This document shows, piece after piece, positions 1 to 5,649 of a stretch of 5,887 bases of DNA; position 1 is the stretch's first letter; every line of letters starts with the position of its first letter. The DNA comes from Actinomycetota bacterium (GTDB taxonomy: Bacteria > Actinomycetota > Acidimicrobiia > Spongiisociales > ZC4RG35), in contig JAKEHF010000053.1 in assembly GCA_022615295.1 (NCBI GenBank), forward strand, positions 1 through 5,887, given 5' to 3'. The notes under the pieces are model-generated. The model saw nothing but the letters and a program-made list of their open reading frames with translations, made no database searches and was not told the DNA's origin. The position numbers were made by a program, and so were the translations under genes.

Positions 1-123
1 GAGCTGATCCTGATCTGCTGGTACCACCATCATGTGGCCATCCACCAACAGGGGTGCCACCCCTACGTCACCCCCCAGGGTCGGGTCCGGCTGCGTGGTC
101 CTCAAAGGACACGAGCCCCGTAG
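1..123 (+). CDS. HNH endonuclease, DUF222/13E12-type, C-terminal fragment (5' end outside window)
   Basis: Reading from base 1 in frame 1 gives 40 codons ending in TAG at 121-123. The peptide contains CWYHHHVAIHQQG (residues 6-18), then a short basic, proline-containing tail. The Cys-x-x-His-His-x-x-x-x-His arrangement is the C-terminal half of the HNH nuclease fold found at the end of DUF222/13E12 REP-family proteins, which are numerous in actinobacterial genomes. In that family these histidines and the cysteine bind the catalytic or structural metal, and the tail ends soon after, as here. The N-terminal DUF222 region would lie left of the window and cannot be seen. The cellular role of the family is poorly known; a link to mobile or repeated elements is often suspected. 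I am fairly sure of the HNH assignment and less sure of the DUF222 subfamily, because only the tail is visible. Confidence 0.8.
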   Translation, partial: ELILICWYHHHVAIHQQGCHPYVTPQGRVRLRGPQRTRAP

Positions 124-225
124 GCAGGACCGGTCTCTCCCGCCACCCAACTACGACATCACCTGATGACAGCAACCCGGTGCGACGCTGGCTAGATGCC
201 GACGGGTGCGTAACCTCACCGTCCC
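124..225. other. Intergenic region between HNH gene and PPDK
   Basis: About 100 bases separate the HNH stop from the PPDK start. No ORF of note lies here. An in-frame ATG at 196 runs only five codons to TAA at 211-213, so PPDK cannot begin upstream of 214. The stretch probably holds the PPDK promoter. I see no strong terminator with a T-tract for the HNH gene. Confidence 0.6.
211..216 (+). promoter_or_regulatory. Candidate -10 box (TAACCT) for a leaderless PPDK transcript
   Basis: TAACCT fits the actinobacterial -10 pattern TANNNT and ends 9 bases before the GTG start at 226. No purine-rich Shine-Dalgarno sequence precedes the GTG; the bases between are mainly C and T. Together these fit transcription starting at or next to the start codon. 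No convincing -35 hexamer is seen about 17 bases upstream, so this is a tentative call. Confidence 0.3.
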
Positions 226-2865
226 GTGCCTCATCTCTATCACTTCGAGGACGCCGACGGGTCTGATCGCGACCTTCTCGGGGGAAAGGGCGCCGGTCTG
301 GCGACCATGACCGCTCTCGGGCTGCCGGTGCCACCGGGCTTCATCATCACCACCGAGGTCTGCCGCACCGCGATGACCACAGGAGCGCTCCCCGATGATC
401 TCTGGGAAGAGATCGCCGGGGCCGTGACACGTCTCGAGGCCAAGACGGGGCGGACGTTCGGCGCCGGACCCGACCCTCTCCTCCTCTCGGTCCGGTCGGG
501 ATCCAAGTTCTCGATGCCGGGCATGATGGACACGGTCCTCAATCTCGGGATCAACGACGAGGTCGTAGAGGACCTCGTCGCCTGGTCTGGTGATCCCCAC
601 TTCGCTTGGGACGTCTACCGGAGGTTCGTCCAGATGTACGGGGACGTTGTGCTCGGCATCGAAGAGCACCGCTTCCAAGGCGTACTCACCGAGTTGAGGG
701 CCCGTCGCGGCATCAAAGACGACTCCCAGCTCTCCGCCGAGGACCTCAAACGGGCCACCACGGTGTTCAAGACGATCGTCGAGGAGCACCGGCCCGGTCG
801 GCTCCCCACCGAGCCGATGGATCAGCTCCGAGGCGCCGTCAAGGCTGTCTTCGACTCCTGGGGGAACAAGCGGGCGATCGAGTATCGACGTCTCAACGCG
901 ATCCCGGAGACTCTGGGCACCGCCGCCAACGTCCAGATGATGGTCTTCGGCGATCTCGGTGAGGACTCCGGGACAGGGGTGTGCTTCACCCGTGATCCGG
1001 CCACCGGGGCCCGACGCTACTACGGGGACTATCTGCCCAGGGCTCAGGGGGAGGACGTCGTCGCCGGGATCCGCAACGCCCTCAATCTCGACGACCTGGC
1101 CACCCTCCACCCCGACAGTCATCGTCAGCTCCTCGAGCACATGTCCCGTCTCGAGGGCCACTACCGGGACATGCTGGACATCGAGTTCACGATCGAGAAC
1201 GGCGTTCTTTACATCCTGCAGACCCGGGTCGGGAAACGCACCGCCGAGGCCGCGGTTCGGATGGCGGTGGCGATGGCGGGTGAGGGTCTCATCGACAGGC
1301 CCGAGGCGGTCCGGCGCATCGATCCAGTCTCGCTGGAGCAGCTGCACCGTCCCCGTCTTCCTCGTGAAGTTGGGCGAAAGCCATTGGTCACCGGGGTCGC
1401 GGCATCCCCGGGCGCTGCGGTGGGCATGGTGGTCTTCGATGCCGACGAGGCTGTGACCAGGGCCAAAGCCGGCGACGCGGTGATCCTGGTCCGGCCCCAG
1501 ACCACCCCGGACGACATCCACGGGATGGCGGCGGCCGTCGGGATCCTCACCAGCCAGGGTGGGAAGACCTCCCATGCCGCCGTGGTCGCTCGTGGTATGG
1601 GGAAGCCGGCGGTCACCGGGGCAGCCCGTCTTCAAGTGGACACCGGGGTCGGTGTCGCTCACGCCCAGGCCCGGGAGGTCAGATACGGGGACCTGCTCAC
1701 CATCGATGGGACGACCGGAGCGGTCTATGTGGGAGCCATCGACCTCGAGGAACCGGAGACTCTCCCTGAGCTCGCCGACCTACTCTCCTGGGCGGACGAC
1801 ATCCGGCATCTCGGGGTCATGGCCAATGCCGATACCCCCGCTGATGCCGCCGAGGCGAGAGCACGCGGTGCTGAGGGAATAGGTCTGGCGCGCACCGAGC
1901 ACATGTTCATGGGTGAGCGTCTCCGGGTGGTGCAAAGGGTCATCCTCGCCACCTCCAAGGGGGCGAGGACCGCCGCCCTCGCCGAGCTGGAGCGTCTCCA
2001 GGTCGGCGACTTCGAGGGCCTCCTCGAGGCGATGGATGGTCTCCCCGTGGTGGTCAGACTGCTCGACCCGCCGTTGCACGAGTTCCTGCCCTCCCGTCTC
2101 GAGTTGGAGCAGGAAGCCTTGCGTCGCGTCAGGGCAGGGAAACCCATCGACGACCTGAGGGCGATGTCCGACCAGGTGGCACGGTGGGAAGAGGACAACC
2201 CGATGCTGGGGCTTCGAGGTGTCCGTCTCGGCCTGATCGTGGGCGACCTCTATCGGATGCAGGCGCGGGCGGCGGTGACGGCCTTGCGCCGTCGCCTCCA
2301 GGCCGGTGGCAATCCGATGTTGGAGATCATGATCCCCTTGGTCGCCACGGCCGAGGAGCTTCGTCGGATGCGTGCGGTGATCGAGGAAGAGGTGGCCGCC
2401 GCGGAGAAGACGACGGGTCTCGACCTCCAAGTCCCCATCGGAACGATGATCGAGCTCCCCAGGGCCGCTCTGACCGCGGCCGAGATAGCACTGTCCGCCG
2501 ACTTCTTCTCGTTCGGCACCAATGACCTCACCCAAATGACCTACGGTCTCAGCCGTGACGATGCCGAGGTCCACTTCCTCAGGGACTACCTCGACCAGGG
2601 GATCCTCACCAATGATCCGTTTCAGACCCTCGACCCGGAAGGCGTGGGACGATTGATTCGGGTGGCATGCGAAGAGGGGCGCATGGCCAACCCCGGGCTG
2701 ACCCTTGGTCTTTGCGGGGAGCACGGTGGCGACCCTGCGTCGATCGCCTTCGTGAGAGGGGTAGGGCTCGACTACGTCTCCTGCAGCCCGCCACGTGTGG
2801 AAGGCGCCAGGCTCGCCGCGGCCCAGGCGGAGCTAAACACCGGCGAGACGGTCGATAGCCGCTAG
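226..2865 (+). CDS. ppdK: Pyruvate, phosphate dikinase (PPDK)
   Basis: This cytosolic enzyme interconverts pyruvate + ATP + Pi and PEP + AMP + PPi, through phosphohistidine. The 879 residues match the usual 870-900. The ATP-grasp domain covers roughly residues 1-335, with LLGGKGAGLATM near 17-28, the PPDK signature RSGSKFSMPGMMDTVLNLG at 90-108, and AQGEDVVAG at 273-281. The swivelling phosphohistidine domain is about 385-505, with GGKTSHAAVVARGMGKP at 445-461 and catalytic His450. The PEP/pyruvate TIM barrel follows from about 520, with GLARTEHMF (553-561), Arg611, Glu743 in MIELPRA, GTNDLTQ (764-770) and catalytic Cys830 in LCGEHGGDP. All key residues are present. GTG at 226 is chosen because LYHFEDADG aligns with the family's N-terminus and an in-frame stop lies at 211-213. 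No PPDK regulatory kinase/phosphatase gene is in the window. The last ten codons overlap the convergent GTPase gene. Confidence 0.97.
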   Translation: MPHLYHFEDADGSDRDLLGGKGAGLATMTALGLPVPPGFIITTEVCRTAMTTGALPDDLWEEIAGAVTRLEAKTGRTFGAGPDPLLLSVRSGSKFSMPGMMDTVLNLGINDEVVEDLVAWSGDPHFAWDVYRRFVQMYGDVVLGIEEHRFQGVLTELRARRGIKDDSQLSAEDLKRATTVFKTIVEEHRPGRLPTEPMDQLRGAVKAVFDSWGNKRAIEYRRLNAIPETLGTAANVQMMVFGDLGEDSGTGVCFTRDPATGARRYYGDYLPRAQGEDVVAGIRNALNLDDLATLHPDSHRQLLEHMSRLEGHYRDMLDIEFTIENGVLYILQTRVGKRTAEAAVRMAVAMAGEGLIDRPEAVRRIDPVSLEQLHRPRLPREVGRKPLVTGVAASPGAAVGMVVFDADEAVTRAKAGDAVILVRPQTTPDDIHGMAAAVGILTSQGGKTSHAAVVARGMGKPAVTGAARLQVDTGVGVAHAQAREVRYGDLLTIDGTTGAVYVGAIDLEEPETLPELADLLSWADDIRHLGVMANADTPADAAEARARGAEGIGLARTEHMFMGERLRVVQRVILATSKGARTAALAELERLQVGDFEGLLEAMDGLPVVVRLLDPPLHEFLPSRLELEQEALRRVRAGKPIDDLRAMSDQVARWEEDNPMLGLRGVRLGLIVGDLYRMQARAAVTALRRRLQAGGNPMLEIMIPLVATAEELRRMRAVIEEEVAAAEKTTGLDLQVPIGTMIELPRAALTAAEIALSADFFSFGTNDLTQMTYGLSRDDAEVHFLRDYLDQGILTNDPFQTLDPEGVGRLIRVACEEGRMANPGLTLGLCGEHGGDPASIAFVRGVGLDYVSCSPPRVEGARLAAAQAELNTGETVDSR

Positions 2866-3519
2866 CAGCTCAGCTACGCCCTCACCGGTGATTGCCTTGG
2901 TCATCAGCACGTGACGACCCGGCGAGGATTCACGCAAGGCGTTGCGCACCTCCTCCGCCCCGGGCCGGTCGGCCTTGTTGACGACGACGATGTCGGCGAT
3001 CTCGAGGACCCCGGCCTTCTCCGCCTGCACCCCGTCACCCCACGAAGGGCCGAGCACCACCACCACGACATCCGCGACACTCACCACCTCCACCTCCGAC
3101 TGGCCGACCCCCACCGTCTCCACGATGAGCTTGTCGAGCCCGGCGAGCGTCATCAGTCTCAGGGCGGTGGCGGTGGCCGGGGCGAGACCGCCGAGATGAC
3201 CGCGGGTAGCCATGGAGCGAATGAAGACGCCGTCGTCCTCGATGTGGCGCTGCATCCTGATCCGATCCCCCAGCAGCGCCCCGCCGGTCAGGGGGCTCGA
3301 GGGATCGACGGCGACAACCCCCACTGTTTCCCCACGGGACCGCATCAACGGTATCAGTGCCGCTACCAGGGTCGACTTGCCCACACCGGGCGGCCCGGTG
3401 ATCCCGACGACGGGAGCCATCTCCGCCTCGACCGATACGACGCCCTGCTCACCGAGTGATATCGCTCGCGACAGGGCCTGACGGTCCCCATCACGGACCG
3501 AGTCGAGGATGTCGCCCAC
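2833..3519 (-). CDS. meaB: MeaB/ArgK-type P-loop GTPase, short form lacking the usual C-terminal extension
   Basis: This is a G3E-class GTPase of the MeaB/ArgK/YgfD family. Such proteins chaperone methylmalonyl-CoA mutase, gating adenosylcobalamin loading and protecting the enzyme from inactivation. With a GTG start at 3519 it has 228 residues: P-loop GPPGVGKS at 42-49; the family block DPSSPLTGGALLGDRIRMQ at 72-90; RSMATRGHLGG at 101-111; switch II-like ETVGVGQSEVEV at 134-145; and the guanine-specificity motif NKAD at 181-184. Most MeaB proteins have about 310-330 residues, with N-terminal helices and a C-terminal dimerization arm. This one stops right after the G domain (TGEG at 211-214, then one helix). 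GTG 3519 is preferred because it lies 7 bases after the upstream gene's stop and precedes the conserved GDRQALSRAIS. GTG at 3597 would overlap that gene by 71 bases. No mutase gene is visible. The family is secure; the partner is inferred. Confidence 0.88.
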   Translation of the reverse strand: MGDILDSVRDGDRQALSRAISLGEQGVVSVEAEMAPVVGITGPPGVGKSTLVAALIPLMRSRGETVGVVAVDPSSPLTGGALLGDRIRMQRHIEDDGVFIRSMATRGHLGGLAPATATALRLMTLAGLDKLIVETVGVGQSEVEVVSVADVVVVVLGPSWGDGVQAEKAGVLEIADIVVVNKADRPGAEEVRNALRESSPGRHVLMTKAITGEGVAELLAAIDRLAGV

Positions 3520-3526
3520 GACGGCG

Positions 3527-3835
3527 TCAGGAGAGGAATGCCAGCTCGGGGTCGTCCAGTTCCGAGCCTGCGATGACATGGGTGACACCGGGGACACGCT
3601 CGGTGAGTATCCGCTCGATCCCCGCCTTGAGGGTCATCATCGACAAGGGACACCCGCCACAGGCGCCCACCATCTCCAGCTTGACCGTCGAGCCCTCCAC
3701 ACCAAGCAGGAGGATGTCCCCACCGTCGGCTTGCACCGCCGGCCGGATGTAGTCGAGAGCCGCCTCGAGCTTCTCGATGTCGATCTCGGTCTCGATGTTC
3801 GTGCTGCCGATCGTGACGGGGGTTGGCTCGTTCAT
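3527..3835 (-). CDS. NifU C-terminal-domain Fe-S cluster scaffold/carrier protein
   Basis: A 102-residue single-domain protein of the NifU C-terminal (Nfu) family, which binds a [4Fe-4S] cluster between two subunits and passes it to client enzymes in the cytosol. Visible hallmarks are the helix EKLEAALDYIRPAVQADGGD (21-40), a beta segment, and the cluster ligand motif GACGGCPLS with Cys59 and Cys62, followed by the amphipathic helix leading to VPGVTHV (81-87). The ATG at 3835 is chosen because GGAG lies 3 bases upstream on the minus strand and the conserved domain begins about 20 residues later. An upstream start at 3943 would add 36 unconserved residues and run into murA. The gene is 43 bases after murA and 7 bases before the MeaB-type gene, which suggests one transcript. 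It could be called nfuA-like, but it lacks the N-terminal A-type domain of E. coli NfuA. Confidence 0.93.
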   Translation of the reverse strand: MNEPTPVTIGSTNIETEIDIEKLEAALDYIRPAVQADGGDILLLGVEGSTVKLEMVGACGGCPLSMMTLKAGIERILTERVPGVTHVIAGSELDDPELAFLS

Positions 3836-3878
3836 GGTCTCCACACTGAACCTGACGGGGTCTTGAGAGATTCCGAGT

Positions 3879-5132
3879 CTATGACGACCGGGAGATGACG
3901 GCCCCGAGCGACGTGAGCCGTCCGGCGAAGTCCTCGTAGCCACGGTCGATGTGGAATGCGTCGGCGACCTCCGTTACACCCTCAGCCCGGAGCCCAGCCA
4001 GAACGAGAGCGGCCCCGGCCCTGATGTCCGGCGCAAGCACCGGGCACCCGGACAACGCCTCCACCCCCCTGATAACGGCATGCTGGCCCTCGATCGATAT
4101 GTCCGCTCCCATGCGGGCGAGCTCTCCGACGTATCGGAACCGGGCGTCGTAGAGGTTCTCGGTGATCACCGAGGTCCCCGAGGCAACAGAGAGGAGGGCG
4201 ACCATCTGGGGATGCATGTCGGTGTGAAAGCCGGGGAAGGGGAGGGTGGCGAAGTCGACCGGGGTGGGACGGTCGGGGCCGATGACCCGGAGCCACCCCT
4301 CCCCCTGCTCGACCTCACACCCGGCGTCGGACAGTTTGCGGAGCTCCATCCTGAGGTGTTTCGGCTGACATCCGGTCACAGTCACGTCCCCACCCGTGAT
4401 GGCGGCGGCGATCCCGAAGGTCCCCGCCTCGAGCCGGTCGGCGACCGCGCTGTGCTCCACGGGGCTGAGCCGGTCAACTCCCTCGATGGTGACGATCGAC
4501 GATCCACCCCCGCTGATAACGGCGCCCATGGCGTTCAACTGGGTTATCAGGTCCTCGATCTCCGGCTCACGGGCGGCGTTGACGATGACTGTGGGACCCT
4601 CGGCGAGCACTGCGGCGAAGATCACGTTCTCGGTGGCACCCACCGAGGGGAACGGCAGCTCGACCTCGGTCCCTTTCAGTCGTCCGGGGACGCGGCCGAT
4701 CAGCTCACCATGGACCAGCGCGAACTCGGCGCCCATCTGCTCAAGACCCTCGAGATGCCACTCGATCGGCCGGGCGCCGAGATCGTCGCCACCGGGAAGG
4801 GCCACCCTTGCCTCGCCACAACGCGCCAGCAGCGGGCCGAGGACCAGGATCGAAGCCCGCATCTGACGCACGAGCTCAATGGGGGCCACCGGGTTGAGGG
4901 TCTCCGGGACCACCGTCCACAGTTCGTGGTCGCCAATCTCGACCCGGCACCCGGTGTGGGCAAGCACCTCAGACATCAGCTCGACGTCTGCGATCGCGGG
5001 GACGTTTCGCAACCGGTGACGTCCCGGTGCGAGAACGGCGGAGACCATCTCCTTGAGCACGGCGTTCTTCGCCCCCCGGACATTCACTGTCCCCCCGAGG
5101 GCGCGTCCGCCCTCGACGGAGATGGTTGTCAT
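3879..5132 (-). CDS. murA: UDP-N-acetylglucosamine 1-carboxyvinyltransferase (MurA), Asp active-site type
   Basis: MurA transfers enolpyruvyl from PEP to UDP-GlcNAc, the first committed step of peptidoglycan synthesis in the cytosol. The 417 residues match E. coli MurA (419), and landmarks fall at nearly identical numbers: RGAKNAVLK with Lys22 and Asn23, MRASILVLGP (91-100), PGGDDLGARP (113-122), FPSVGATEN (161-169), DRLEAGTF (232-239), TDMHPQ with Asp305, ENLYDARF (325-332) and DRGYEDFAGRL with Arg397. The catalytic loop has Asp116 where E. coli has Cys115. This Cys-to-Asp form occurs in mycobacteria, Chlamydia and Borrelia; it is active but does not form the fosfomycin adduct. ATG 5132 is chosen because TTISVEGG starts the fold and a longer form from 5216 would overlap rpiB. 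The start has no Shine-Dalgarno sequence; a TACATT box sits 7 bases upstream. It is probably the first gene of an operon with the NifU-type and MeaB-type genes. Confidence 0.96.
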   Translation of the reverse strand: MTTISVEGGRALGGTVNVRGAKNAVLKEMVSAVLAPGRHRLRNVPAIADVELMSEVLAHTGCRVEIGDHELWTVVPETLNPVAPIELVRQMRASILVLGPLLARCGEARVALPGGDDLGARPIEWHLEGLEQMGAEFALVHGELIGRVPGRLKGTEVELPFPSVGATENVIFAAVLAEGPTVIVNAAREPEIEDLITQLNAMGAVISGGGSSIVTIEGVDRLSPVEHSAVADRLEAGTFGIAAAITGGDVTVTGCQPKHLRMELRKLSDAGCEVEQGEGWLRVIGPDRPTPVDFATLPFPGFHTDMHPQMVALLSVASGTSVITENLYDARFRYVGELARMGADISIEGQHAVIRGVEALSGCPVLAPDIRAGAALVLAGLRAEGVTEVADAFHIDRGYEDFAGRLTSLGAVISRSS

Positions 5133-5139
5133 GACGCCG

Positions 5140-5145
5140 AATGTA
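5140..5145 (-). promoter_or_regulatory. Candidate -10 box (TACATT) for leaderless murA
   Basis: On the minus strand TACATT ends exactly 7 bases before the murA ATG, the spacing that would place the transcription start on the A of the start codon. No Shine-Dalgarno sequence lies between them; the only GGAG is about 20 bases upstream of the ATG. A recognizable -35 hexamer is not seen. TANNNT with this spacing is the usual sign of leaderless genes in actinobacteria. Confidence 0.42.
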
Positions 5146-5194
5146 GTTGTCTCCGGGAGAACCTCGGGTGTCCGGGGGCGGGCCGCCCCATGGC

Positions 5195-5200
5195 TACCCT
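5195..5200 (+). promoter_or_regulatory. Candidate -10 box (TACCCT) for leaderless rpiB
   Basis: TACCCT fits TANNNT and ends 8 bases before the rpiB ATG at 5209, with GCGCCGCC between. No Shine-Dalgarno sequence is present. With the murA box on the other strand it forms a compact back-to-back promoter pair within 76 bases. No good -35 hexamer is visible. Confidence 0.38.
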
Positions 5201-5208
5201 GCGCCGCC

Positions 5209-5649
5209 ATGCGCATCGCAGTCGGGTCCGATCATGCCGGGTACGAGCTCAAGGAGCATCTTGCCACCTGGCTCGCCGAGTCGGGCCACGCCGTCTACGA
5301 CCTGGGCACCCACTCCACCGATCCGGTCGACTACCCCGACTACGCCGCTGCGGTGGCCCAGGCCGTCCTCGACGGGAGGGCGGACCGGGGGGTGGTGGTC
5401 TGCGGCTCGGGTGCCGGCGCCGCGATAGCGGCCAACAAGCTCAACGGGATAAGGGCCGGGGTGGCCCACGATTCCTACACCGCCCACCAGATGGTGGAGC
5501 ACGACGACGTCAACGTGCTCTGTCTCGGGTCGCGAGTGGTGGGTCAGGCGCTCGCCGAGGACCTGGTGAGGGTGTTCATCGAAGCCCGGTTCAGCCGTGA
5601 CGACCGCCATGTGCGGCGGGTCGACAAGATCAGGGCGTTGGAGAGGTAG
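5209..5649 (+). CDS. rpiB: Ribose-5-phosphate isomerase B (RpiB/LacAB family)
   Basis: RpiB interconverts ribose 5-phosphate and ribulose 5-phosphate in the non-oxidative pentose phosphate pathway, usually as a cytosolic dimer. The 146 residues match the family. The fold starts at once with MRIAVGSDHAGYELKEHL, where Asp8 and His9 are substrate-binding positions. DYPDYA lies at 41-46, followed by the anion-hole/catalytic loop GVVVCGSGAGAAIAANK (61-77) with Cys65 in the position of the E. coli catalytic cysteine. Further on are the phosphate-contact region GIRAG (80-84), His98 in the EHDDVNVLCLGSRVVG block (97-112), and basic residues Arg133 and Arg137 near the C-terminus. The Cys65 form resembles E. 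coli RpiB and differs from the mycobacterial type, which lacks this cysteine and uses a glutamate. ATG 5209 is the only start that fits the family N-terminus. Allose-6-phosphate isomerization is a possible side activity. The last six codons overlap the convergent thioredoxin-fold gene. Confidence 0.95.
   Translation: MRIAVGSDHAGYELKEHLATWLAESGHAVYDLGTHSTDPVDYPDYAAAVAQAVLDGRADRGVVVCGSGAGAAIAANKLNGIRAGVAHDSYTAHQMVEHDDVNVLCLGSRVVGQALAEDLVRVFIEARFSRDDRHVRRVDKIRALER

Noticed and set aside
198..262. Direct repeat GCCGACGGGT at 198-207 and 253-262
   Set aside because: Ten bases of GC-rich sequence repeated once, the second copy inside PPDK codons for a conserved N-terminal segment; chance is sufficient.
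151..1662. A 503-codon open frame on the minus strand, antisense to PPDK
   Set aside because: It mirrors the PPDK codons, has low-complexity His/Gly/Asp/Arg-rich composition with no recognizable domain, and is the expected result of few AT-rich stops in high-GC DNA. PPDK on the other strand has full catalytic motifs.
1780..2724. A 314-codon minus-strand open frame antisense to the PPDK C-terminal domain
   Set aside because: Shadow frame with no domain similarity and composition typical of reversed GC-rich codons.
2911..3459. A 182-codon plus-strand open frame opposite the GTPase gene
   Set aside because: His/Asp-rich antisense product; the minus strand has a complete P-loop GTPase with all motifs.
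3520..3597. Upstream GTG start for the GTPase, giving 254 residues
   Set aside because: It would overlap the NifU-type gene by 71 bases and the added residues do not look like the family's N-terminal helices. The GTG at 3519 is better placed for translational coupling, though this is not proven.
3836..3878. Possible separate promoter (TAGACT at 3876-3881, minus strand) for the NifU-type gene
   Set aside because: The hexamer overlaps the murA stop codon and has no -35 partner; the 43-base gap fits simple co-transcription.
5133..5216. Longer murA starting at an ATG at 5216
   Set aside because: The extra 28 residues are not part of the MurA fold and the start would lie inside rpiB. ATG 5132 gives exact family numbering.
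3951..5600. A 549-codon plus-strand open frame across murA and into rpiB
   Set aside because: It is antisense to murA and out of frame with rpiB, contains no known motif, and turns Arg/Gly-rich in the rpiB part. The two real genes explain the region.
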